From: Alphaproteobacteria bacterium 40-19
Lineage (GTDB): Bacteria > Pseudomonadota > Alphaproteobacteria > Holosporales > Holosporaceae
Direction of reading: 5' to 3'
Assembly (NCBI GenBank): GCA_001898075.1
Contig: MKSD01000001.1
Coordinates: forward strand, 434,001-498,000
Length of the DNA stretch: 64,000 bases
Below the pieces are notes generated by a model, which saw nothing but the letters and a program-made list of their open reading frames with translations, did no database searches and was not told the origin of the DNA. Positions within the stretch are counted from its first letter, which is position 1; each line of letters begins with the position of its first letter. The position numbers were made by a program, and so were the translations under genes. Positions 27,409 to 36,078 of the stretch are shown in pieces.

Positions 27409-28980
27409 ATGCCCCTTTCACTTCAAAAATCTTCTTTTTTCCTTCTGTTTTCAGTAGGAAGCCTAGGTGTTTTGGCTTGGTCTCCCTTCAACCTGTGGCC
27501 AGTGTTGGCTTTTTCTTTAGGATTTTTGATAGAACGCTTATTCAATAGCTCCAGCCTTAAAGAATGCGCATTTCTAGCCTGGATCTGGACCTGGGGCTTG
27601 AATGTCAGCACTCTTTATTGGGTGGGTAACAGCCTTTTTATCCAACCCTGGCGTTTTGGGTGGTTATGGCCTTTTTGCACTTTTGGACTGACCGGAGTAC
27701 TAGCCCTTTATGGCGCTCTGCTGGGAATATTGGTTTTTTACGGAAGGCGCTTTTTTTGGAAGAACTCTTGGCTAGGGTATGGACTGGGGTTTACCGTCAT
27801 CTACAGCGTTTTGGAATGGTTAAAAGGGCATCTTTTCACAGGCCTTCCCTGGAACCTGACTGCCTATATTTGGAGCGCTTATTTACCTTTGGCTCAAGGC
27901 GCGGCTTTTGTGGGCAGCTATGCCTGGAGCTTGGTAACCATTTTATTTTTGACCATCCCAGGTGTCCTGTTTTTAAGAAACAAAAAAAAAGCGGATATTT
28001 TTTGGGGCATGGGCTTGCAAGTGGGATTATTTGCTGCAGGTTGGTTTTTGGGACAAGATCGCTTTTGGCCCCAAGAAACAAATTATCAGCCAGGAGTCGT
28101 TTTAAGGCTAGTGCAACCTTCTATTCCCCAAGAAGACAAACACGATCCCCAGTTATTACAGCAAAACTGGGATCTTTTAAATCAATTATCAGCTCGTCCT
28201 TGCACTTTGCCCCACCCCGTCACACATATTTTATGGCCCGAAGGGGGTATTTGTTGGACCCTTTCTAAAGATTCCTTAAGCAAACTTCCACAAACTCTGC
28301 AAACCACATCGGATCCCATTCCTGTCCTAACGGGGGCTGGGTACCTCAGCCCTGAAGGTGATGTGTTCAACAGCATGGTGTGGCTAAAAGGAGGTCAGCG
28401 TTTCTTTTTTTACCACAAACACCATCTTCTTCCCTTTGGGGAGTACATTCCCTTAAGGCGTTTATTGGATCGTTTTCTGCCTGCTTGGACATTACAAAAA
28501 ATTACTGCCGGAACTCGGGACTATTCTTTTGGAATGCCAAGGCCTGTGTGTCAGTTGGAAGGACTGCCCCCTTTTCGCATGTCTATCTGTTATGAAGGCA
28601 TTTTTCCTTTACGAGAATCTAAAAAAGCTTCTGAAGCGGAATGGATTTTTAACGCCACCAATGATGCCTGGTTTGGCAACTCTATTGGCCCCTATCAACA
28701 CTTAGCTAATGTCCAATTCCGGGCTATTGAAGAAGGAATTCCTTTGGTACGTGTGGCCAATAACGGCATTTCCGCTATTTTTGATGGTTACGGGCGATGC
28801 TTAGCTTCTTTGACGTTAAATGAAAGAGGCACTTTGGATACACTTCTGCCAAAACCCGCTAAAAAACGTCCTTATCCGTCTTCTAATCTGATTTTTTATC
28901 TATGGGTATGGCTTTTTGCACTCAGTGTTCCTTGGCCCCCAAAAAAGACCCTCCACGACATGCTGCCTGGCGATTCTTAA
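27409..28980 (+). CDS. lnt: Apolipoprotein N-acyltransferase
   Basis: Adds the third acyl chain to the N-terminal cysteine of lipoproteins in the inner membrane. The 523 residues begin with several transmembrane helices (WSPFNLWPVLAFSLGFL and others). They are followed by the nitrilase-like domain with the catalytic triad Glu278 (WPEGG), Lys337 (YHKHH) and Cys394 (SICYE), plus FNATNDAWFGNS and ANNGISAIFDGYG. Length and order are normal. With lspA at 46 kb, two steps of lipoprotein maturation are in the window; lgt is not. Confidence 0.95.
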   Translation: MPLSLQKSSFFLLFSVGSLGVLAWSPFNLWPVLAFSLGFLIERLFNSSSLKECAFLAWIWTWGLNVSTLYWVGNSLFIQPWRFGWLWPFCTFGLTGVLALYGALLGILVFYGRRFFWKNSWLGYGLGFTVIYSVLEWLKGHLFTGLPWNLTAYIWSAYLPLAQGAAFVGSYAWSLVTILFLTIPGVLFLRNKKKADIFWGMGLQVGLFAAGWFLGQDRFWPQETNYQPGVVLRLVQPSIPQEDKHDPQLLQQNWDLLNQLSARPCTLPHPVTHILWPEGGICWTLSKDSLSKLPQTLQTTSDPIPVLTGAGYLSPEGDVFNSMVWLKGGQRFFFYHKHHLLPFGEYIPLRRLLDRFLPAWTLQKITAGTRDYSFGMPRPVCQLEGLPPFRMSICYEGIFPLRESKKASEAEWIFNATNDAWFGNSIGPYQHLANVQFRAIEEGIPLVRVANNGISAIFDGYGRCLASLTLNERGTLDTLLPKPAKKRPYPSSNLIFYLWVWLFALSVPWPPKKTLHDMLPGDS

Positions 28981-29099
28981 TCGAGTGTTCTATAATTTTA
29001 AAAAAGTTCTTTTTTATGAATAATCTAAAGTTTTCAAGAAGCTTTATTTTGAGCATTAATATGTTTTTTTTTGCAAGACAGTCTTAAAAAAATAATACA

Positions 29100-29804
29100 A
29101 TGAAAATATTTAATTTACTACTAACTTTTTATTTTTTTATTATTAATGTCATTATTTCTGACTGTATCGGAGCATCAAAAAATTCTCTTGATCCACAAGA
29201 AGTCGCTGAATTTAACATATATTTAAAAGAATTAACCAACATTACAGAACTCACTCCTCACGCAGAAGCACACTTTTTTGACTCTGGGAAAAAACAACCT
29301 TTGTCTCCTCCCAGTAAAAAGCAAGGCGAACATTACGTCATCCATTTCACTAAAGCTCAAGCAGTTTCCCCAATGACACGTTGCCCAATCCCCTACACAG
29401 TCTTTAAAAATTCTTGGAAAGAGCTTAAAGATTATGTGAAAAATCATGCTCAAGAAATCACAGAAAAAAAATCTAAAAATGGTGTCAGAGCCTTTACCGT
29501 CATTTTTGACACTCCCTTGCAAATTTCCCACATAAAAAAAATTTGCTTTCGAAGAAAAGGATGTCAACAAAGGCTAGAAAAAATATCAAAACTAAATCCT
29601 TTTTTTCTTAATGAAAGAAACCACTTAACAACCGAGGAATTAAATAAATGGTGCATCTTTTCAAAAATTCTAGAAAAATGTGTGATTTACAAAACAACAG
29701 ATATTTGTTCATCCCAAGCAAAATTTATCATTCAGGGAGGTAAAATAAAAACAGCTTATCCAGTATTATTGAATCAAAACAATGCAAAAAATATGCAGCC
29801 TTAG
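29100..29804 (+). CDS. Secreted protein, unknown
   Basis: 234 residues. The N-terminus (MKIFNLLLTFYFFIINVIISDCIGA) is a signal peptide. The mature part is Lys-rich with several cysteines (MTRCPIPY, KICFRRKGCQQ, KWCIF, EKCVIY, DICSS) that could form disulfides in the periplasm or outside the cell. No domain is recognised. It lies between lnt and another secreted gene, 65 bases before the latter, and has the A/T-rich codon use of the accessory genes. Confidence 0.6.
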   Translation: MKIFNLLLTFYFFIINVIISDCIGASKNSLDPQEVAEFNIYLKELTNITELTPHAEAHFFDSGKKQPLSPPSKKQGEHYVIHFTKAQAVSPMTRCPIPYTVFKNSWKELKDYVKNHAQEITEKKSKNGVRAFTVIFDTPLQISHIKKICFRRKGCQQRLEKISKLNPFFLNERNHLTTEELNKWCIFSKILEKCVIYKTTDICSSQAKFIIQGGKIKTAYPVLLNQNNAKNMQP

Positions 29805-29869
29805 AAAGTATTTACTTTTCAAAACAAAAACCTCATAATTTTGACGAATATTAAAAAATAATTCATACA

Positions 29870-30334
29870 ATGAGTTTCAAATTTTTAACATTTTTTTTAC
29901 TTCCATTTTTACCTATGAACGTTGACGGCAATTTCTTGAAAATACCTGCAGGAGTCTTTTCTTTGTTTTATCATGGTAAAAAAGATGGACAGGAATTTTT
30001 TTTCAACTCCGAAGTCTTAGAAACTAAAGAAAGTGATACAAAAGAAGATATATTTCCTAATCTATGGGCCCAGGTAGTTGATAAACTACAAACAGAAAGT
30101 ATCGTCTTAGAATATGAAGATTTCTTCAAGAGCTGCACAAAAGTGCTGGTGGAGTTTTCTTTAAACTCAGAACAAACAGAAAAAGAGACCTTAACTCTCC
30201 ATGAGATGAGCGCCTTGTTTAAATACAATCCAAATGAAGACTCTAAATCTTTTAGCATTGAACAACCTGACATTACAGGAAATCGTGCTTGGCTGAAATT
30301 TTATACTTATTGTGACGAAGAGGATGATCATTGA
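29870..30334 (+). CDS. Small secreted protein, unknown
   Basis: 154 residues with a signal peptide (FKFLTFFLLPFLPMNVDG). The start of the mature part, FSLFYHGKKDGQ, and the block KESDTKEDIFPNL recall AYFTLFTKEEGN and KSTDSFQDIAAKAL of the 22943 protein, so they may be distant relatives. The C-terminus is acidic (YCDEEDDH). Function unknown. Confidence 0.58.
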   Translation: MSFKFLTFFLLPFLPMNVDGNFLKIPAGVFSLFYHGKKDGQEFFFNSEVLETKESDTKEDIFPNLWAQVVDKLQTESIVLEYEDFFKSCTKVLVEFSLNSEQTEKETLTLHEMSALFKYNPNEDSKSFSIEQPDITGNRAWLKFYTYCDEEDDH

Positions 30335-30426
30335 TTTATATCTTCCCCCCACTCACCTTTTAAAACCTCTGAGAGGTCAACAAAGAAATAAACTAAAAAT
30401 TTATCTATTATAAGACAAAGGACTCT

Positions 30427-31509
30427 TTAAGCCACCAACTCTAACGCAGCCGGCTCTTGAAAAGAATCCAGATGCTCCATCAAAAACAAGCCGCTGTCTA
30501 AAACCTCTTGCACCAGCTGCTGTATAATTTCCTGACAAGACTCTTCTTTTTTAATCATCCCCACGCTTTGGCCCGCCATTAAAGAACCCCTTTCAATATC
30601 TCCGTCTTGAACAGCCCGACGCAAAGAACCCGCCCAGAAATGCTCAATACATAAACCAGCCTCTTTCACTTCCAGGATTCCTGCATCTAATTTTGCTAGT
30701 ATCTCTTTTTGGAAGGCAATAAACTCTTCAGTCGCCTTATTGAAAAGAGCCCGAACAGGAATAACAGGCAGCCTTGGATCTAATTGCGGCGTCAAGATTG
30801 CATCTCGGGCAGAGGCCCGGATAAAAGCCTGTTTAAAGGCGGGATGGGCCTGAGACTCATAAGAACAAACAAAACGAGACCCCAACTGGCAGCCACAGGC
30901 TCCCAGTAAAAGATACGATAAGATGCCCTGCCCCGTTGAAACTCCTCCAGCCACAAAAACAGGAACTTCTTTTGACAAATGAGGCAAGATTTCCTGAGCT
31001 AACACCTGAGTGCTGACCGGCCCTACATGACCTCCCGCTTCATTCCCTTCAATAATTAAGCCTTTGGACCCCAAACGAATCAAACGTCGCCCTACAGTAA
31101 CAGTAGGTGCAAAGGCCATAGGAATGATCCCATGATCATTTAAAAAACGAAATACTTTTTCAGAAGGAATTCCTGCCCCCAAAATCACATGACTGACCTG
31201 ACAGCGAGCACAAACCTCTAATAATTCCTGAAATTGGCTGTGCATCAAAATCACATTAACCCCAAAAGAACGAGAGGTCTTTTCTTTCGTTTTGTAAATT
31301 TCTTGCTCTAATTCTTCTACAGACAAAGCTCCCGCAGCTAATACCCCAAAACCACCTGCATTACAAACTCCTGCCACCAAGCTGTGATCTGAAACCCAAG
31401 TCATAGCACCGCACATAATACTGAACTCAGACCCTAAAAAATCACGTCCTCGTTGCGTTAAACGACGCCAATAAGGAAAAAAAGGATGCGAATCAAATAG
31501 CTTCATCAT
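30427..31509 (-). CDS. FMN-dependent nitronate monooxygenase / FabK-like oxidoreductase
   Basis: 360 residues with a TIM-barrel flavoprotein pattern: MCGAMTWVSDHSLVAGVCNAGGFGVLA at the start, GLIIEGNEAGGHVG for the FMN/substrate loop, PVFVAGGVSTGQG and GCQLGSRFVCSYE. The C-terminal DGDIERGSLMAGQSVGMI is typical of both nitronate monooxygenases and FabK-type enoyl-ACP reductases, so the reaction cannot be fixed from the motifs. If the genome lacks FabI, this would be the fatty-acid enzyme. Its start overlaps the lysC stop by 17 bases, indicating one transcript. Confidence 0.82.
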   Translation of the reverse strand: MMKLFDSHPFFPYWRRLTQRGRDFLGSEFSIMCGAMTWVSDHSLVAGVCNAGGFGVLAAGALSVEELEQEIYKTKEKTSRSFGVNVILMHSQFQELLEVCARCQVSHVILGAGIPSEKVFRFLNDHGIIPMAFAPTVTVGRRLIRLGSKGLIIEGNEAGGHVGPVSTQVLAQEILPHLSKEVPVFVAGGVSTGQGILSYLLLGACGCQLGSRFVCSYESQAHPAFKQAFIRASARDAILTPQLDPRLPVIPVRALFNKATEEFIAFQKEILAKLDAGILEVKEAGLCIEHFWAGSLRRAVQDGDIERGSLMAGQSVGMIKKEESCQEIIQQLVQEVLDSGLFLMEHLDSFQEPAALELVA

Positions 31510-32674
31510 GACAAATCACCGGGTGTAAAGTATTTAAAATCATAGACAACTTGTGTTCTTCTGTAATCAAGCTGACTGTTTGATCGGAATAAAACATATG
31601 CTCTAAAGATAATGTAGAAATCAAAGGAAGATACTTTTTCGAAAACTCTTCAAAACACATCCCCACTAACGTAATCATAACCTGTTCTGTAACTGAAGTA
31701 GGCGAACTCATCAAAGGTTGCACTAATTTGGTTAAATAAGTATCTGTAAAAAAACGAAATACGCCCTCTTTAAAACTCCAACTAAGAACAGGAACCGTGC
31801 TGAGTTCCAAAATTTTTAAAACTTTTTGGGCAGCTTCCTCTGAAACACGCGGCAATTCCCAAGAAAGCACTTTTTTCTGGGCAATACCTTTCAAAGTCTG
31901 AGGAAGATTTTTCGTTTTTCTACCTACCCAAGTCCCTTCGTCGGCAGGTTGAAACGTACTTAAAACCTGCACAGGAACTTGATAGTGAGAAGCCCACTTT
32001 AAGGCATGAAAATTTAAAACTTCTGCCCCGTGTTTGCTAAATGTCAACATGTCATCATAAGAAAGGTGTTGAAATTTTTTGGAATTCGGAACATAAGAAG
32101 GATCTGCACTGTAAACCCCACTTACATCCGTAAAGATCTGACATACTTCGGCTTGCACAGTAGCTGCCAAAGCAACCGCTGTCGTATCAGAGCCACCGCG
32201 ACCCAAAGTGGTAATACGTCCGTGACTGGTTATACCCTGGAAACCAGAGATGATGGGGATCACCCCCTCGCGCAAGTTTTGGTACAACGGTAAGGGATTA
32301 ATGGAAAGAATATCGGCATATCCATGCTGGGAATTAGTGACAATAGGCAACTGCCATCCCAACCAAGATTGGGCCGGACACCCCAGCTCTCGCAACGCCA
32401 GCGCTACTAGTCCCGAGGTAACTTGCTCTCCGGAAGAAACAACCACATCGTATTCGCAGTCTCCACAGTTGGCCGGCAATAATTCTCGGACCCATCCCAC
32501 CAACTGATCAGTAACCCCTGCCATCGCAGAAACGACCACAATATTTTGCTTTCCCTGATCTGCGTCCTCTTTAATCAGACGCGCCACCAAACGGATACAC
32601 TCTAAGTTAGCTACGGAAGTGCCTCCGAATTTTTTAACAATTAAATGATTGAAGTGTTTCTGCATTGACTCCAC
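31493..32674 (-). CDS. lysC: Aspartate kinase
   Basis: Phosphorylates aspartate, the first step to lysine, diaminopimelate, threonine and methionine. The 393 residues contain KKFGGTSV near residue 13, VVSAMAGVTDQL, VVSSGEQVTSGL, GFQGIT, TLGRGGSDTTAVALA and FTDVSGVYSADP. The C-terminal regulatory ACT region (about 270-393) is divergent and its usual motifs are hard to find, so feedback control by lysine or threonine may be changed. With dapA at 58.6 kb it supports synthesis of diaminopimelate for the cell wall. Confidence 0.93.
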   Translation of the reverse strand: MESMQKHFNHLIVKKFGGTSVANLECIRLVARLIKEDADQGKQNIVVVSAMAGVTDQLVGWVRELLPANCGDCEYDVVVSSGEQVTSGLVALALRELGCPAQSWLGWQLPIVTNSQHGYADILSINPLPLYQNLREGVIPIISGFQGITSHGRITTLGRGGSDTTAVALAATVQAEVCQIFTDVSGVYSADPSYVPNSKKFQHLSYDDMLTFSKHGAEVLNFHALKWASHYQVPVQVLSTFQPADEGTWVGRKTKNLPQTLKGIAQKKVLSWELPRVSEEAAQKVLKILELSTVPVLSWSFKEGVFRFFTDTYLTKLVQPLMSSPTSVTEQVMITLVGMCFEEFSKKYLPLISTLSLEHMFYSDQTVSLITEEHKLSMILNTLHPVICHDEAI

Positions 32675-32725
32675 GTTTTCGTATGATATATGTTTTTCAG
32701 CAACGACTACTGTACAAGATAAAGA

Positions 32726-34051
32726 TTAATCAATAGCATGAGGGTTCATATTTTTTATCTTCCAGATCCCAAAAAAAGAAAGTGCCGCCGTAAGGGCCAG
32801 ATAAAAACCGGGTACCAATAAGCTAAAAGATTGTCCAGCATATATTTGTGTTTTTTGCATCGCAAAAGTCGCAACATAAGGAGCCGTTCCCCCTAACACC
32901 GTCATAGTAAAATTATGTGCCAAGGCAATACCAAGACAACGCACCTTAGGTGGAAAAAGGCGTACCAGTGCTGCAGGCATAGCACCAAAATAAAATCCTA
33001 ACATCGACGCCAAAAGAATTTGACAAACAGCAGCCATCCACCAATTTCCAGAAGACAGCCCAGAAAAGCAAGGGACTGCAAATAAGATCATGCATGCTAA
33101 ACCACGCAGCATTACTTTCTTAGTTCCCCAAACATCGCTCATATGCCCCCCCAAAAGCATCGCCAAACCCAAGGTTCCTGTTCCCATAACACTGATCCAA
33201 TTGGCAGAAAAATAGCTGAAACCGATAAAATTTTGAAGATAGTTGACCACAAAAAGACAAATAATAAAAAAACCTACTGCAATAATGGAATCGATGTAAA
33301 ACACATTATTTAGGGAAAGTTTGTAGTTCTGAAACAAGGTGCTCCATAAAACTTTAGTGGCCTGGGGTTTAGAAGCTTCTTTTTTAAAATCTTCAGGATC
33401 ATCCAGCTTTTTACGCATATAGGCTCCCACAAAGCTTCCCAAAACGCTGATTAAAAAAGGAATACGCCAAGCAAAAGCGTACATCTCTTTTTCTGTGAAA
33501 ATGCTGCCCAAAATGACACAAATTCCTACCCCCATCATAGACCCCAAAGCACAACTTAAAGCAGCCCAACTGCCCCAAAACCCTTTACGGCCTGCAGGAG
33601 CATGTTCAACAATAAAGACAATAGAACCCGTAAACTCTCCGCCCATAGAAAGACCTTGAAACAGCCGCAAAACCGTCAACATCACCGGAGCCATCCAGCC
33701 TATCACCTCATAAGTCGGCAAAGTCCCAATCAGCGCCGTAGGAATAGCCATGCAGTAAATAGACCAACTTAGGGCTTGTTTTCGTCCTATTTTATCCCCT
33801 AAGTATCCAAATAATGCCCCACCTAAAGGCCTCATTACAAAGCCCGCAAAAAAAACGCCATAAGTCTTCAATAGAGAAATAAACGGATCACTGCTAGGAA
33901 AAAAAAGTGCGCTGATCATCACAGAGCAATATCCATAAAGCATAAAATCGTACCACTCTAAGGCGTTGCCGATCATAGAGGAAAAAAGAACTTTTCCAAA
34001 GTGATTTTTTTGTTTTGCTAAAGTGCTCGTCATGCTTTCTGTTTTCAACAT
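32726..34051 (-). CDS. MFS metabolite:proton symporter (ProP/MHS family)
   Basis: About 441 residues from ATG 34051. The sequence can be read back to 34168, but the extra 39 residues are AT-rich low-complexity codons ahead of the normal N-terminus; ATG 34033 is another choice. MIGNALEWYDFMLYGY, VMRPLGGALFGYLGDKIGRKQAL and RLFQGLSMGGEFTGSIVFIVEHAP are hallmarks of the metabolite:H+ symporter family, which takes up osmolytes or organic acids; close relatives are common in intracellular alphaproteobacteria. The substrate is unknown. It is transcribed away from rpsT-dnaA. Confidence 0.87.
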   Translation of the reverse strand: MLKTESMTSTLAKQKNHFGKVLFSSMIGNALEWYDFMLYGYCSVMISALFFPSSDPFISLLKTYGVFFAGFVMRPLGGALFGYLGDKIGRKQALSWSIYCMAIPTALIGTLPTYEVIGWMAPVMLTVLRLFQGLSMGGEFTGSIVFIVEHAPAGRKGFWGSWAALSCALGSMMGVGICVILGSIFTEKEMYAFAWRIPFLISVLGSFVGAYMRKKLDDPEDFKKEASKPQATKVLWSTLFQNYKLSLNNVFYIDSIIAVGFFIICLFVVNYLQNFIGFSYFSANWISVMGTGTLGLAMLLGGHMSDVWGTKKVMLRGLACMILFAVPCFSGLSSGNWWMAAVCQILLASMLGFYFGAMPAALVRLFPPKVRCLGIALAHNFTMTVLGGTAPYVATFAMQKTQIYAGQSFSLLVPGFYLALTAALSFFGIWKIKNMNPHAID

Positions 34052-34323
34052 TTCAGAATTATTTAATTTTTTCCCTACTATTTTATAGAGAAATGAAAAA
34101 AAAATCAACAGCAAGTAAGAAAAGTCATTTGAATTCATTTTCTTCATAAAAATATAGAATTTAAACATTGTTTACTGATTTTTTGGAAAAAATAATTTAA
34201 TTTTTTAATAAGAAAATCACAGAAGTAAGACACATGCCAGCTTAAACCTCTACCATTCCAAGAATTCTAACGGTTTGTCACAATAAGACGAAGAGTTGCA
34301 GGAGATAGAAAAAAAAGTTACAA

Positions 34324-34332
34324 TGTGGATAA
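34324..34332 (-). promoter_or_regulatory. Consensus DnaA box
   Basis: TGTGGATAA on the forward strand is the complement of the perfect box TTATCCACA. It lies 22 bases before rpsT-dnaA, next to an AT-rich stretch (34165-34230). It could autoregulate dnaA or belong to the origin. I saw no second perfect box nearby. Confidence 0.7.
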
Positions 34333-34354
34333 CAATTTTTGATCTAATTTGTTG

Positions 34355-34645
34355 ATGCCTTATCATCTTTCCCCAGAAAAACGCCTGCGTCGGGATGAAC
34401 GTGTTCGTCTTCGTAATAAGTCTCGTATGAGCCGAGTACGTAGCTTTATAAAAAAAGCGCGACTTTCTTTGGCCGGAGATTTTTCTGTACAGGATAATAT
34501 TGAATCTGTACGTCTTGCCCAAAGCGAATTGGCCAAAGGTGCTGCTAAGGGAGTTATGCATAAAAAAACAGCGTCCCGAAAGATTGCCCGCCTTATGAAA
34601 AAGTTGGCCCAAAAGACTCCTCAAGGTTCTGGCACTTCCGTTTAA
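34355..34645 (+). CDS. rpsT: 30S ribosomal protein S20
   Basis: About 96 residues, a primary 16S rRNA-binding protein. KRLRRDERVRLRNKSRMSRVRSFIKKA followed by GAAKGVMHKKTASRKIARLMKKL is the S20 pattern. ATG 34355 is preferred to the two TTG codons just before it. It ends one base before dnaA, a gene order (rpsT-dnaA) common in alphaproteobacteria. Confidence 0.95.
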   Translation: MPYHLSPEKRLRRDERVRLRNKSRMSRVRSFIKKARLSLAGDFSVQDNIESVRLAQSELAKGAAKGVMHKKTASRKIARLMKKLAQKTPQGSGTSV

Positions 34646-34646
34646 A

Positions 34647-36050
34647 ATGTTTCCTTCACAGGGTATAAGCCAGTTGGATCTGCCGCAATACGAAGTTGTT
34701 GGATTTGAGGGATGGGGAGACATTCTTGCCTCTTACTTTGGGTGGGCAGCGTATAAAGATTGGCTAAGCCAATTGCAGTTGGCTTCCTTCAAGGAAGGAA
34801 CTTTATGTCTTTCAGCTCCATGTTCTTTTGTAAAAGATTGGATTGAAAAGCATTATTTAGAAGCCGTTTGTGTTCTGTTTCAAAAACATTTTCCTTTGTG
34901 CCAAAAAGTCACTTTAACTGTCCACGATCAACCTCTTCCTTCTCCTGAATCTGTGGGGAGTATTGCCCCTATCCCTTCTGTTCCAAGTGCCCCGTACATC
35001 GCAGACGATGCAAGTGACCTGGATATTCAAGGGTTTGTTCTAGATGACAATTTGACCTTTGAGAATTTTGTGGTAGGAAAGCCCAATGAATTTGCTTATG
35101 CAGCTGCCCGGCGAGTCGCAGATTGCGAACAAGCTATTTATAATCCTTTGTTTCTGTATGGCCCTGTAGGACACGGAAAAACCCACCTCATGCACAGTAT
35201 CGCCCACCACATGCTGAAAGCTTCGGGCTATCGCAAAAAGATTTTATATCTTTCGGCGGAAAAATTTATGTACTATTTTATTCGCTCATTGCGTTATAAA
35301 AACATCATGGCTTTCAAAGATTATTTTCGTTCTGTAGATGTGTTAATGATCGATGATGTCCAATTCATCAGTGGCAAGGAATCAACTCAGGAAGAGTTTT
35401 TCCATACTTTTAATGCTTTAGTTGATCAAAAAAGACAAGTTGTTATTTCTGCGGATAAGTCCCCTCATGATTTGGAATTACAAGAACGAATGAAATCCCG
35501 GCTGGGTTGGGGCCTAGTCGCAGATCTACATCCTACTACTTTTGAGCTAAGACTAGGTATTTTAGAGTCTAAGTCACATTCTTTAAAAGTAGAAGTTAAT
35601 CGAGAAATTTTAGAATTTTTAGCCCAACGCATCTCCTCCAACGTCCGTGAATTAGAAGGGGCATTGGTACGAGTGGTCGCTCATGGAACCCTGATGGGGA
35701 CTTCTTTAACGTTGCCTTTAGTTCAAAATATTTTAAAGGACCTACTACGATCTTGTGATAAAGAAGTCACCATCGAAATTATTCAAAAAAAAGTTTCCGA
35801 TTATTATCATTTAAAGTTGGCAGATCTTATCTCTGCGAAGCGATTGCGCTCTATCGTGCGCCCTAGACAAGTGGCTATGTTCCTGTCCAAGCAACTGACT
35901 ACAGCCTCTTTGCCTTCTATTGGACGTTCCTTTGGAGGCAGAGATCATACAACGGTGATACACAGTATAGAAACCATTGAAAATCTAATGACCCGTGATT
36001 CTTCTTTACAAGAAGATTTAAATTTTTTACGCAGGAACTTGGAAGCCTGA
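34647..36050 (+). CDS. dnaA: Chromosomal replication initiator protein DnaA
   Basis: 467 residues. Domain I (about 1-90) is the helicase-interaction domain and a short Pro-rich linker follows. The AAA+ ATPase has Walker A GPVGHGKTH near residue 171, Walker B VLMIDDVQFISGK and sensor 2. Domain IV ends with IGRSFGGRDHTTVIHSI, the DnaA-box-binding signature. It opens the origin for helicase loading. The first codon comes directly after the rpsT stop, so the two are surely co-transcribed. The consensus DnaA box upstream of rpsT could autoregulate the operon. Confidence 0.97.
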   Translation: MFPSQGISQLDLPQYEVVGFEGWGDILASYFGWAAYKDWLSQLQLASFKEGTLCLSAPCSFVKDWIEKHYLEAVCVLFQKHFPLCQKVTLTVHDQPLPSPESVGSIAPIPSVPSAPYIADDASDLDIQGFVLDDNLTFENFVVGKPNEFAYAAARRVADCEQAIYNPLFLYGPVGHGKTHLMHSIAHHMLKASGYRKKILYLSAEKFMYYFIRSLRYKNIMAFKDYFRSVDVLMIDDVQFISGKESTQEEFFHTFNALVDQKRQVVISADKSPHDLELQERMKSRLGWGLVADLHPTTFELRLGILESKSHSLKVEVNREILEFLAQRISSNVRELEGALVRVVAHGTLMGTSLTLPLVQNILKDLLRSCDKEVTIEIIQKKVSDYYHLKLADLISAKRLRSIVRPRQVAMFLSKQLTTASLPSIGRSFGGRDHTTVIHSIETIENLMTRDSSLQEDLNFLRRNLEA

Positions 36051-36078
36051 TGAAAAGTATTTTAAAGGACTGTAAGAA

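Noticed and set aside
27660-28268. 202-codon forward frame inside lnt
   Set aside because: Overlaps the conserved lnt frame entirely and has no homology signs.
34250-34723. 157-codon reverse frame over rpsT
   Set aside because: It is the antisense of a certain S20 gene and the start of dnaA; the sequence has no protein-like pattern.
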